Source: Euglena gracilis (lineage: Eukaryota; Euglenida; Euglenophyceae; Euglenales). Taken from it: a stretch of 64,000 bases of DNA. Of the stretch, positions 1-10,592 are shown one piece after another (within the stretch, counting starts at the first letter, position 1; every line of letters starts with the position of its first letter). Position numbers and translations under genes: made by a program. Below the pieces are notes generated by a model. That model made no database searches and was not told the origin of the DNA. It was given only the letters and a program-made list of their open reading frames with translations. The DNA is taken from contig CP154954.1 of NCBI GenBank assembly GCA_039621445.1, positions 35,511,703 through 35,575,702 on the forward strand. The letters run 5' to 3'.

Positions 1-3000
1 GCACATTTAGATGGGTGCATTCGACCATTCCGGGGGACATTTACCAGGTCAGCCCAGGTTACCATGTAAAAATGGACCAAATTGGGCCTTACTCCGAGTA
101 ACCGAATGGGTGTTCCAGGAGGCCTCCAAAGTCAGGGGACCCGTTGGTTTCATGGTTGTCGCGGTTTAATGGTAGGAAAAACATGCAGCGGGAAGGTTGG
201 TTGCAAGAAATGAGCAGATTTAGATGGGTGCATTCGACCATTCCGGGGGACATTTACCAGGTCAGCCCAGGTTACCATGTAAAAATGGACCAAATTGGGC
301 CTTACTCCGAGTTACGAATGGGTGTTCCAGGAGGCCTCCAAAGTCAGGGGACCCGTTGGTTTCATGATTGTCGTGGTTTAATGGTAAGAAAAACATGCAG
401 CGGGAATGTTGGTTGCAAGAAATGAGCACATTTAGATGGGTGCATTCGACCATTCCGGGGGACATTTACCAGGTCAGCCCAGGTTACCATGTAAAAATGG
501 ACCAAATTGGGCCTTACTCCGAGTAACCGAATGGGTGTTCCAGGAGGCCTCCAAAGTCAGGGGACCCGTTGGTTTCATGATTGTCGTGGTTTAATGGTAA
601 GAAAAACATGCAGCGGGAATGTTGGTTGCAAGAAATGAGCAGATTTAGATGGGTGCATTCGACCATTCCGGGGGACATTTACCAGGTCAGCCCAGGTTAC
701 CATGTAAAAATGGACCAAATTGGGCCTTACTCCGAGTAACCGAATGGGTGTTCCAGGAGGCCTCCAAAGTCAGGGGACCCGTTGGTTTCATGATTGTCGT
801 GGTTTAATGGTAAGAAAAACATGCAGCGGGAAGGTTGGTTGCAAGAAATGAGCAGATTTAGATGGGTGCATTCGACCATTCCGGGGGACATTTACCAGGT
901 CAGCCCAGGTTACCATGTAAAAATGGACCAAATTGGGCCGTACTCCGAGTAACCGAATGGGTGTTCCAGGAGGCCTCCAAAGTCAGGGGACCCGTTGGTT
1001 TCATGATTGTCGTGGTTTAATGGTGAGAAAAAACATGCAGCGGGAATGTTGGTTGCAAGAAATGAGCAGATTTAGATGGGTGCATTCGACCATTCCGGGG
1101 GACATTTACCAGGTCAGCCCAGGTTACCATGTAAAAATGGACCAAATTGGGCCTTACTCCGAGTTACCGAATGGGTGTTCCAGGAGGCCTCCAAAGTCAG
1201 GGGACCCGTTGGTTTCATGATTGTCGTGGTTTAATGGTAAGAAAAACATGCAGCCGGAAGGTTGGTTGCAAGAAATGAGCAGATTTAGATGGGTGCATTC
1301 GACCATTCCGGGGGACATTTACCAGGTCAGCCCAGGTTACCATGTAAAAATGGACCAAATTGGGCCTTACTCCGAGTAACCGAATGGGTGTTCCAGGAGG
1401 CCTCCAAAGTCAGGGGACCCGTTGGTTTCATGATTGTCGTGGTTTAATGGTAAGAAAAACATGCAGCGGAATGTTGGTTGCAAGAAATGAGCAGATTTAG
1501 ATGGGTGCATTCGACCATTCCGGGGGACATTTACCAGGTCAGCCCAGGTTACCATGTAAAAATGGACCAAATTGGGCCTTACTCCGAGTTACCGAATGGG
1601 TGTTCCAGGAGGCCTCCAAAGTCAGGGGACCCGTTGGTTTCATGATTGTCGTGGTTTAATGGTAAGAAAAAAAATGCAGCGGGAATGTTGGTTGCAAGAA
1701 ATGAGCAGATTTAGATGGGTGCATTCGACCATTCCGGGGGACATTTACCAGGTCAGCCCAGGTTACCATGTAAAAATGGACCAAATTGGGCCTTACTCCG
1801 AGTTACCGAATGGGTGTTCCAGGAGGCCTCCAAAGTCAGGGGACCCGTTGGTTTCATGATTGTCGTGGTTTAATGGTAAGAAAAACATGCAGCGGGAATG
1901 TTGGTTGCAAGAAATGAGCAGATTTAGATGGGTGCATTCGACCATTCCGGGGGACATTTACCAGGTCAGCCCAGGTTACCATGTAAAAATGGACCAAATT
2001 GGGCCTTACTCCGAGTTACCGAATGGGTGTTCCAGGAGGCCTCCAAAGTCAGGGGACCCGTTGGTTTCATGATTGTCGTGGTTTAATGGTAAGAAAAACA
2101 TGAATCCGGAAGGTTGGTTGCAAGAAATGAGCAGATTTAGATGGGTGCATTCGACCATTCCGGGGGACATTTACCAGGTCAGCCCAGGTTACCATGTAAA
2201 AATGGACCAAATTGGGCCTTACTCCGAGTAACCGAATGGGTGTTCCAGGAGGCCTCCAAAGTCAGGGGACCCGTTGGTTTCATGATTGTCGTGGTTTAAT
2301 GGTAAGAAAAACATGCAGCGGGAATGTTGGTTGCAAGAAATGAGCAGATTTAGATGGGTGCATTCGACCATTCCGGGGGACATTTACCAGGTCAGCCCAG
2401 GTTACCATGTAAAAATGGACCAAATTGGGCCTTACTCCGAGTTACCGAATGGGTGTTCCAGGAGGCCTCCAAAGTCAGGGGACCCGTTGGTTTCATGATT
2501 GTCGTGGTTTAATGGTAAGAAAAAAATGCAGCGGGAATGTTGGTTGCAAGAAATGAGCAGATTTAGATGGGTGCATTCGACCATTCCGGGGGACATTTAC
2601 CAGGTCAGCCCAGGTTACCATGTAAAAATGGACCAAATTGGGCCTTACTCCGAGTTACCGAATGGGTGTTCCAGGAGGCCTCCAAAGTCAGGGGACCCGT
2701 TGGTTTCATGATTGTCGTGGTTTAATGGTAAAAAAAACATGCAGCGGGAAGGTTGGTTGCAAGAAATGAGCAGATTTAGATGGGTGCATTCGACCATTCC
2801 GGGGGACATTTACCAGGTCAGCCCAGGTTACCATGTAAAAATGGACCAAATTGGGCCTTACTCCGAGTTAACGAATGGGTGTTCCAGGAGGCCTCCAAAG
2901 TCAGGGGACCCGTTGGTTTCATGATTGTCGTGGTTTAATGGTAAGAAAAACATGCAGCCGGAAGGTTGGTTGCAAGAAATGAGCAGATTTAGATGGGTGC

Positions 3001-3377
3001 ATTCGACCATTCCGGGGGACATTTACCAGGTCAGCCCAGGTTACCATGTAAAAATGGACCAAATTGGGCCTACTCCGAGTAACCGAATGGGTGTTCCAGG
3101 AGGCCTCCAAAGTCAGGGGACCCGTTGGTTTCATGATTGTCGTGGTTTAATGGTAAGAAAAACATGCAGCGGGAATGTTGGTTGCAAGAAATGAGCAGAT
3201 TTAGATGGGTGCATTCGACCATTCCGGGGGACATTTACCAGGTCAGCCCAGGTTACCATGTAAAAATGGACCAAATTGGGCCTTACTCCGTGTTACCGAA
3301 TGGGTGTTCCAGGAGGCCTCCAAAGTCAGGGGACCCGTTGGTTTCATGATTGTCGTGGTTTAATGGTAAGAAAAACA

Positions 3378-3498
3378 ACCACCCACTTTCTCTCCATCCA
3401 CTCGTCCTCCCACCCTACCACCCCTCCTACCTCTACCCCTATCCCCCCCCCATCCGCTCCCCTCTACCCCTCCCATTCTCCCGCCTTTCTAAGTTGTA
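3378..3498 (+). other. Pyrimidine-rich insert replacing part of one SatA monomer
   Basis: In one monomer about 18 nt (from TGCAGCGGG to TTGGT) are replaced by ~121 nt made almost only of C and T on the plus strand, with short A interruptions. The normal monomer resumes at TGCAAGAAATG. The junctions show no target duplication or terminal repeats, so this looks like filler or replacement at a break rather than a transposon. It lies just after the monomer's GTAAGA and ends in AG, so it also resembles a long polypyrimidine tract of an intron, though nothing shows splicing. Confidence 0.85.
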
Positions 3499-5729
3499 TG
3501 CAAGAAATGAGCAGATTTAGATGGGTGCATTCGACCATTCCGGGGGACATTTACCAGGTCAGCCCAGGTTACCATGTAAAAATGGACCAAATTGGGCCTT
3601 ACTCCGAGTTACCGAATGGGTGTTCCAGGAGGCCTCCAAAGTCAGGGGACCCGTTGGTTTCATGATTGTCGTGGTTTAATGGTAAGAAAAACATGAATCC
3701 GGAAGGTTGGTTGCAAGAAATGAGCAGATTTAGATGGGTGCATTCGACCATTCCGGGGGACATTTACCAGGTCAGCCCAGGTTACCATGTAAAAATGGAC
3801 CAAATTGGGCCTTACTCCGAGTAACCGAATGGGTGTTCCAGGAGGCCTCCAAAGTCAGGGGACCCGTTGGTTTCATGATTGTCGTGGTTTAATGGTAAGA
3901 AAAACATGCAGCGGGAATGTTGGTTGCAAGAAATGAGCAGATTTAGATGGGTGCATTCGACCATTCCGGGGGACATTTACCAGGTCAGCCCAGGTTACCA
4001 TGTAAAAATGGACCAAATTGGGCCTTACTCCGTGTTACCGAATGGGTGTTCCAGGAGGCCTCCAAAGTCAGGGGACCCGTTGGTTTCATGATTGTCGTGG
4101 TTTAATGGTAAGAAAAAAAATGCAGCGGGAATGTTGGTTGCAAGAAATGAGCAGATTTAGATGGGTGCATTCGACCATTCCGGGGGACATTTACCAGGTC
4201 AGCCCAGGTTACCATGTAAAAATGGACCAAATTGGGCCTTACTCCGAGTAACCGAATGGGTGTTCCAGGAGGCCTCCAAAGTCAGGGGACCCGTTGGTTT
4301 CATGATTGTCGTGGTTTAATGGTAAGAAAAACATGCAGCCGGAAGGTTGGTTGCAAGAAATGAGCAGATTTAGATGGGTGCATTCGACCATTCCGGGGGA
4401 CATTTACCAGGTCAGCCCAGGTTACCATGTAAAAATGGACCAAATTGGGCCTTACTCCGAGTAACCGAATGGGTGTTCCAGGAGGCCTCCAAAGTCAGGG
4501 GACCCGTTGGTTTCATGATTGTCGTGGTTTAATGGTAAGAAAAAACATGCAGCCGGAAGGTTGGTTGCAAGAAATGAGCAGATTTAGATGGGTGCATTCG
4601 ACCATTCCGGGGGACATTTACCAGGTCAGCCCAGGTTACCATGTAAAAATGGACCAAATTGGGCCTTACTCCGAGTAACCGAATGGGTGTTCCAGGAGGC
4701 CTCCAAAGTCAGGGGACCCGTTGGTTTCATGATTGTCGTGGTTTAATGGTAAGAATAACATGCAGCCGAATGGTTGGTTGCAAGAAATGAGCAGATTTAG
4801 ATGGGTGCATTCGACCATTCCGGGGGACATTTACCAGGTCAGCCCAGGTTACCATGTAAAAATGGACCAAATTGGGCCTTACTCCGAGTAACCGAATGGG
4901 TGTTCCAGGAGGCCTCCAAAGTCAGGGGACCCGTTGGTTTCATGATTGTCGTGGTTTAATGGTAAGAAAAACATGCAGCGGGAATGTTGGTTGCAAGAAA
5001 TGAGCACATTTAGATGGGTGCATTCGACCATTCCGGGGGACATTTACCAGGTCAGCCCAGGTTACCATGTAAAAATGGACCAAATTGGGCCTTACTCCGA
5101 GTAACCGAATGGGTGTTCCAGGAGGCCTCCAAAGTCAGGGGACCCGTTGGTTTCATGATTGTCGTGGTTTAATGGTAAGAAAAACATGCAGCCGGAAGGT
5201 TGGTTGCAAGAAATGAGCATTTTTAGATGGGTGCATTCGACCATTCCGGGGGACATTTACCAGGTCAGCCCAGGTTACCATGTAAAAATGGACCAAATTG
5301 GGCCTTACTCCGAGTAACCGAATGGGTGTTCCAGGAGGCCTCCAAAGTCAGGGGACCCGTTGGTTTCATGATTGTCGTGGTTTAATGGTAAGAAAAACAT
5401 GCAGCGGGAATGTTGGTTGCAAGAAATGAGCAGATTTAGATGGGTGCATTCGACCATTCCGGGGGACGTTTACCAGGTCAGCCCAGGTTACCATGTAAAA
5501 ATGGACCAAATTGGGCTTTACTTCGAGTAACCGAATGGGTGTTCCAGGAGGCCTCCAAAGTCAGGGGACCCGTTGGTTTCATGATTGTCGTGGTTTAATG
5601 GTAAGAAAAACATGCAGCGGGAATGTTGGTTGCAAGAAATGAGAACATTTAGATGGGTGCATTCGACCATTCCGGGGGACATTTACCAGGTCAGCCCAGG
5701 TTACCATGTAAAAATGGACCAAATTGGGC

Positions 5730-5734
5730 CTTAC
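5730..5734 (+). other. Left target site duplication of Element 1 (CTTAC)
   Basis: CTTAC directly precedes the 5' LTR and is repeated directly after the 3' LTR at 20830-20834. It matches the normal SatA sequence GGGCCTTACTCCGAG, so joining the two flanks rebuilds a continuous monomer. Five bp is usual for Ty3/gypsy integrases. Confidence 0.95.
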
Positions 5735-6162
5735 TGTGTACCAGGCACGTCCCAGCTCTGTAGGATATCTGCAGAGTGGGTTCTGTGACGGTCACACCAC
5801 TGTGGAAACCCACAGCTGGTAAGATCGTGGCAGACCCTTCTGGGATCTGCCCCTGGACACGTCAGCACTTTTCTCTCCTTCCCCCACAGGTGGTATTCTT
5901 TACTCTCACAATCTCAAAGTTTGACAATTGGTTTTGTCAGAGGGAAAAACCCTCGGAACAATCGACTTTGATCTCAGAAGAAACTTCTGAATCTTTGCTT
6001 TGTGCTTTGCTTCTTGGGGAATTGGGAAGAAAAGGGGAAAACCACTTTTCGTTACTCCAAAGACTTTTCCCTACCATAAGTAGGTTGCGCACCAAGGCGA
6101 AAGCGAAAGGCTTTTACAGAAAGTCCCAAAAAGGGGAAAAGGGAAAGCTTTGGACGTACACT
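5735..6162 (+). repeat. 5' LTR of Element 1
   Basis: 428 bp, starting TGTGTACC and ending TACACT. Aligned by eye with 20403-20829 it shows two substitutions and one 1-nt indel, all near 5990-6015. The end is not the canonical CA; that boundary is fixed by the CTTAC duplication on the right and the adjacent primer-binding site on the left. It contains a donor-like GTAAGA (5819) and a pyrimidine tract ending in ACAG (5889), a possible 71-nt intron. Hairpins inside include 5800-5815 (CTGTGG/CCACAG). Confidence 0.96.
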
Positions 6163-6180
6163 TGGTAGCAGAATAGGTCA
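6163..6180 (+). promoter_or_regulatory. Primer-binding site of Element 1
   Basis: TGGTAGCAGA starts directly after the LTR with no spacer. It is complementary to an initiator-Met tRNA 3' end of the form TCTGCTACCA, the primer commonly used by Ty3/gypsy elements. The sixth base is G, where land-plant initiator tRNAs would give T. Confidence 0.85.
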
Positions 6181-6472
6181 AAGATCCTACAGGAAGAAAG
6201 GCTACCAGGTAATACACTTTGTAGCAGATTTAGGCAACGATCCCACACAGACGTTCCACACAGAGAAACTCTGTGGTTGACTGGTGGTGAGGATCGTACT
6301 AAGCCGTGAAACACGGTGAAAGTACTGTTCCTGGCCCCTAGCCAACCTATAAGCAAGAATACAGGTCTCAGAAGGCTCTGTTCGGTAATCGCCGATACAA
6401 CCTTTCTGGTCCCTGTTTCTCTGCTTATTTGTGTGAATTTTTGGGTTTTTGCCTTTTTACCCATCTCAAAAG

Positions 6473-6871
6473 ATGCAGAGCACAAGCCCCAACCACAAGT
6501 TTGATTATGACTTGTTGATGAATTCATTGAGCAATTGTGATGAAGATTGCGGGGATTGGAACGGTTTGAATGAAACAAGTTCCAATTCCCGACCCCCCAA
6601 GCAAGAAGAAGGCAATTTGACTCATTTGTCATTGTCAAAAGGCGAAACGCCTTTATTGTTGCATGGGGGTAATGAACCCTCTTCATCATCATTGTCATTA
6701 ATTGTCCGGGATGTAGGTGGCAAAATGCCTTCCTCCATCCCGATTCACCCATCATTGATGCGGCGAGGGGATGAACCCCTTGCACCCTCACACTTGGTTA
6801 CTCATGTTACCCATGAACAAAGTGAGGGGTATTTGCCCTTTGCTCGTTCACACCCAAAAGATCCCCGGTAG
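6473..6871 (+). CDS. Short leader ORF of Element 1, function unknown
   Basis: About 132 codons from ATG 6473 (the frame is open from 6449) to TAG 6869-6871. The product is polar and rich in Ser, Pro, Asn and acidic residues, without a domain I recognise. It lies between the primer-binding site and the coiled-coil ORF, which follows in the -1 frame and is open back to 6826, overlapping this ORF. It could be the true N-terminus of the coiled-coil protein separated by a frameshift, or a short independent ORF. The coding call rests only on length and position. Confidence 0.4.
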   Translation: MQSTSPNHKFDYDLLMNSLSNCDEDCGDWNGLNETSSNSRPPKQEEGNLTHLSLSKGETPLLLHGGNEPSSSSLSLIVRDVGGKMPSSIPIHPSLMRRGDEPLAPSHLVTHVTHEQSEGYLPFARSHPKDPR

Positions 6872-6879
6872 AAGCACCG

Positions 6880-8628
6880 GTGGGCCTTCTGGAGTGTAAC
6901 TCGGTGGAAACACCGTGTTTTTTCCAACCCCCCCCTCAACTACCACCCCCCACACCATTTCGCGCATTGCCGGGATTACCCGCCGAAGCTGCGGTTTTCC
7001 CTGCATTGCCATGGAACCCAGATATGCGTCTGGTGGTACCGGAAATCTCTGGTGCCGTTACTATTGTAGAGGACTCTGAGGAAGATTTGAGGGATAACCT
7101 CACCCCCGGTGATGCTTACCGAATTCTCGGTCAACTCCCAGCGGATCACCCGCTTAGCAAGCAAATTTTGCATGTCCACCAATGCGTTGCGGAATGCGCA
7201 ACCATGCTCAACAAAGTTTTGCAGTTCGATGAGGACAATCAGAGGGTTGTCAACACCAAACTGGAATGCTGCTGGAATTATTTGCAGGAAATCGGCAAAT
7301 GCCAACACAATATTGAAAATGCGGGGAAAGACCTTCAGCATTTTCGAGAAAGTGTTGACAGTATTTTGCGCATCCAACTTCCACAAAATTTCCAACAAGT
7401 CAGCGAAATGCTGCATGAAGCGGAAACGCGGAATGACTGCAAGTTTCTGCATGTGCAAGATGGTATGAGCCATCTTTTTGGCAAAGTGGAATCATGTTCA
7501 ACCATGCTACTGCAATTGCAGCAGCAGTTACAAGCGCAAAATGCCACCCCCAAAATGCCGGAAAGCGGTAACTTTGTCGCGGTTGAGCATTTCGCCGCAC
7601 TTACCACTTCTTTCCAAGAAGCCCAACAACGGATTTTGCATCTTGGCTCGGAAGTCGGGCACTTGAAGCAATTTCAGGCGAAAGTGCAAGAAAATTTTGT
7701 TCCCCGTACGCAAATCCAGCTTTTGGAGGAACGAATTTCACACTTGGAGCAAAAATCCTGCCATTGTGCCGCAAATCAGGATGGATTAACCACCTTGAAC
7801 GCGAAAATCGCGGATTGCGCACAACGGTTGGATTTCACGCAACAACAAACGCAAACGGACATTGGCGGTATTAATGCCACCGTTGTCGGTTTGCAGGAGC
7901 ATGTTTCCGCACTTTCCAAGCAAATTCCCGACATTAGTGGTATTCAAGCCGCTATTGGGGAACTACAAACCCGTTGCACCTTGTTGTCCACCACAGTAGC
8001 GGAAATCCGCTCACTACCCCCCATTTCGCGTGCTCGGATATCCGAGTCACCGGAGTTTCGCTCATTTTACAACAAAATGCTTGGTGACAACAAGGAAACC
8101 TTGCAAGCATTTTGCACAAGTTTGATTCAACTTGAGGAATCGGTGAATCGGAATGCCCGATCCATGCAAGATGAGGTTTCACGGTTGGATGCACGAATTT
8201 CTGCGCTGTTGGAAAAGCCAACCGCGGAAAATTCGCGCACCACCGCGGAAACCCCCACCAAGTCACCCCACCAATTGCAAATTGTCTCAAATGCAGTAAA
8301 AGCGCTTGCGGGTCAACTCCGGAATGTGGAGGAGTCCCAAGGACAACTTGTCCAAGACCTACACTTGGTTTCTGAAAAGTTGCCACACTTGGAAGATTTT
8401 TCCCGTCACCGCAAACGCGTTAGGCATTTGGAGACTGAGGTTGACCGTATTTGCGGCCAACTCCAGTTGGTGGAACATTTGGAAGAAACGGTGCATGACT
8501 TGTCCGCGAGTATGGATAAAATGTCCACTCCGGTACCGGTTGTGCCACCATCCACCGCGGTAAGCGCTGCGGTGGGTATTCCAAATGTCCGGGAATCGTG
8601 TTATCAAATTACCATTTCTGGAGTATGA
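6880..8628 (+). CDS. Coiled-coil protein upstream of gag (Element 1)
   Basis: 582 codons in one frame; the 6880 codon is GTG and the frame is open back to 6826, so the true start is uncertain. After a Pro-rich N-terminus (residues ~10-45) and an acidic stretch near residue 65, the protein is mostly long helical segments with Leu/Ile at heptad-like spacing and many Gln, Glu and Lys (roughly residues 75-340 and 395-545). This indicates a rod-like, oligomerising coiled coil. It is not the usual capsid fold. It may be a scaffold or an N-terminal extension of Gag. TGA at 8626 ends it, but the same frame stays open to 9150, so that stop may be a lesion in this copy. Element 2 has a coiled-coil ORF in the same position. 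Confidence 0.7.
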   Translation: MGLLECNSVETPCFFQPPPQLPPPTPFRALPGLPAEAAVFPALPWNPDMRLVVPEISGAVTIVEDSEEDLRDNLTPGDAYRILGQLPADHPLSKQILHVHQCVAECATMLNKVLQFDEDNQRVVNTKLECCWNYLQEIGKCQHNIENAGKDLQHFRESVDSILRIQLPQNFQQVSEMLHEAETRNDCKFLHVQDGMSHLFGKVESCSTMLLQLQQQLQAQNATPKMPESGNFVAVEHFAALTTSFQEAQQRILHLGSEVGHLKQFQAKVQENFVPRTQIQLLEERISHLEQKSCHCAANQDGLTTLNAKIADCAQRLDFTQQQTQTDIGGINATVVGLQEHVSALSKQIPDISGIQAAIGELQTRCTLLSTTVAEIRSLPPISRARISESPEFRSFYNKMLGDNKETLQAFCTSLIQLEESVNRNARSMQDEVSRLDARISALLEKPTAENSRTTAETPTKSPHQLQIVSNAVKALAGQLRNVEESQGQLVQDLHLVSEKLPHLEDFSRHRKRVRHLETEVDRICGQLQLVEHLEETVHDLSASMDKMSTPVPVVPPSTAVSAAVGIPNVRESCYQITISGV

Positions 8629-9150
8629 ATCCCTACATCCACCGCGAATTTGGTACAACCACCCGCGAAAACGCGAATTGTACCACCTTTGCATTTGCCC
8701 ACACCACAAACTCACTCTTCGCACGACATTTCCGATGAGGAAATTGACCCCCCACTCGAAAATTCGAGTCTCCACCAAGAAACTCAACATTCCAACCTTG
8801 TAACAGGAATGAGCCAACACCCCACACCTGGTATTGGTCATGTGTCGCATTCGCGATCATACCAACCACCAACGGGTTCTGGATTACCAGACCACCCGTC
8901 GGGATTTCGGCGGGAGGCCCGCCCCCCGTTGGGAGAATTTCACCGAATTTTTCGCAAATCCCGCAGGAAAATCCTGCCAACCTTACACTTGGTGCGGGAA
9001 ATCCTGCACGGGTTACACATGGAGCGGAAAATCCGCGAAACGCGTTTGGTGTTAAGAATTACCCTGACCCAAACCCCTGGAATACCACCGAGGGTCAGCG
9101 GGTTACTGAGAGAGACTTCAAGGGCACCATCGCAATCGCGAACAAGGTGA
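8629..9150 (+). pseudogene. In-frame continuation of the coiled-coil ORF past TGA
   Basis: The reading frame of the preceding ORF stays open for about 174 codons to TGA at 9148-9150. Its first part has plausible Pro/His/Ser-rich composition. From about 8890 the -1 frame looks more natural (Gly/Pro/Asn-rich, leading without a stop into Gag at 9147). The likeliest reading is one long coiled-coil-Gag coding region broken by the TGA at 8626 and a -1 shift near 8850-8950. No ATG is visible near the Gag start, which supports fusion. Confidence 0.5.
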
Positions 9151-10547
9151 AGCCCCAATGGGACGGGGATCCAACCACATGGAGACAATTTTTTCGGGAC
9201 TGGGAGTATTATTGGGCACTAAAGGGACCCACCCAAGACCCGAATCCCGAGGTAGTCAAGATGGAATTCATCGATTGCCTACCAAGGGAAGAGCGAGAAC
9301 GCGCACGTAATTTGGTGATACGTAATGGCGTATCATTCGATGACCTGGTTGAGCAATACGCTTCAACCAATTCAAGTTTGGTCACCAGGATTACCCTGGA
9401 GAGGAAATGGCGACAATCCGCACCATCGGATCGCAAATGGAAATCCAGTGACCTTTGGTATGCCAAATGGTTAGCACTTGCTTCCGAGGTTGGTGAACTT
9501 AGCGAGAAGCAAATGCGCGAACAATTCGATGCGGTCTTGTTGCATTTCACACCATCCCTCGTGAAGGATATCCATCGCGAGGAGTTGGCAGTGCATGAGA
9601 TGACTCTTGCCCAACGTTGGAATTATGTGTCAAAGCAACTCAAGCTCACACAAGTTTTGGGACAAATACAGTCCGCTTTCCAAACGCATCCCACCGCGGG
9701 AATCACTGCGGGTGCGGTTAATGCATTGCAAAAATCACCCGTGTCACCAAGATCACCCACTACGGGATCGAAAACGCGGAATCAGAGTTCTTCGGACCAG
9801 GGCACGGATAAACCGTGCTTTTTGTGCAACAAATCTGGTCACATGTCTCGGGAACGCCCCAATCCCGATGCGTGAAAGCGTATTGGAAGCCCAAGGGGCT
9901 CGACCTCCTCACGGGGATCGGGTTCCTCGGCGTTTTCACGTCAATCGGGAGTTTCCCGTTCTTCGGAGAACCGCTTTAGCGGTAGTAGGCCCAAGTCACC
10001 ATCGCGTAATGGTCGGGAAACCCGTCCTTCTCGCGGTCGGTCACCTGGACCCCCTACCCGAAAACGGGATTTCAGTCGCGACTCTTCACGATCTCGTTCG
10101 CGAAGTGGATCATCCTCTTCGCGGGAGTCACCAGGGAAACCCCGGTACACCGGTCATGGTCGACGGGAAACCCGTTCACCACGACGGTTTGACGGTCGAA
10201 CGGAATACCGTTCCCCCCGTTATGCGGAATCCCGCCACAAATCCCGTTGTTCACTTTGCGGTTCCAAAGATCACCACGCATCCAAATGTCCCAGATCTCG
10301 TTCCCCCCGGCCCGGCTACGGAAATCGCGGTAAGCGCCACGATGACCGTGGTTACTCCTCCAACCGGCAAAAGGTCGGTTTCAAGATATCTTGTTTGGAG
10401 GAGGACACCCCGGCTTCGGGCAGGGAGGGGGATGAGACCTCGGACGGGGAATTTAATGAGGCCCGAATGGCGGTGCGCTCATTGAATTCCATCTATTCCA
10501 CCAAAAAGTCCGTTGCCGGCTATGCGGCCGGTTCGGACTTGGAGTAG
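9147..10547 (+). pseudogene. gag: Gag polyprotein of Element 1, interrupted by TGA
   Basis: The capsid-like part has a Trp-rich start (DGDPTTWRQFFRDWEYYW), typical of Ty3/gypsy Gag, followed by helical sequence to about residue 190. A zinc knuckle begins at 9816, but its last ligand is Arg (CGC at 9855) instead of Cys, so CX2CX4HX4C is incomplete. TGA at 9873 stops the frame, yet the same frame continues to TAG 10545 as a strongly Arg/Ser-rich tail holding a second, intact CX2CX4HX4C box (from 10248) and an acidic end. The sensible composition after the stop shows TGA is a lesion or a read-through site. The 9147 codon is GTG and the frame extends upstream, so the real start is not here. Role: particle assembly and RNA packaging. 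Confidence 0.85.
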
Positions 10548-10592
10548 GGGAGCCCGAGGTCCGAGGGCACGGACCTCTGGGCTGATGAACAG

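Larger units (their letters stand above)
1..5734 (+). repeat. SatA satellite array, left block (~213-bp monomers)
   Basis: About 27 head-to-tail monomers of 212-213 bp. Landmarks of each monomer in order are GATGGGTGCATTCGACCATT, a GGGGGACATTTACCAGG stretch, AAAAATGGACCAAATTGGGC, CTTACTCCGAGTAAC, CCAGGAGGCCTCCAAAGTC, and GGTTTAATGGTAAGAAAAAC. Most monomers here carry the variant GAGCAGATTT, whereas the array right of Element 1 carries GAGCACATTT. Monomer length is often exactly 213 (3 x 71), so 70-codon open frames recur by arithmetic; I see no reason to call them genes. The last monomer is cut at 5734 by Element 1. Confidence 0.97.

Noticed and set aside
1572-5788. Repeated ~70-codon ORFs in SatA monomers
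   Set aside because: They arise because many monomers are 213 bp (3 x 71) and the same frame recurs; they break wherever a monomer is 212 bp. There is no domain, and both strands give such frames.
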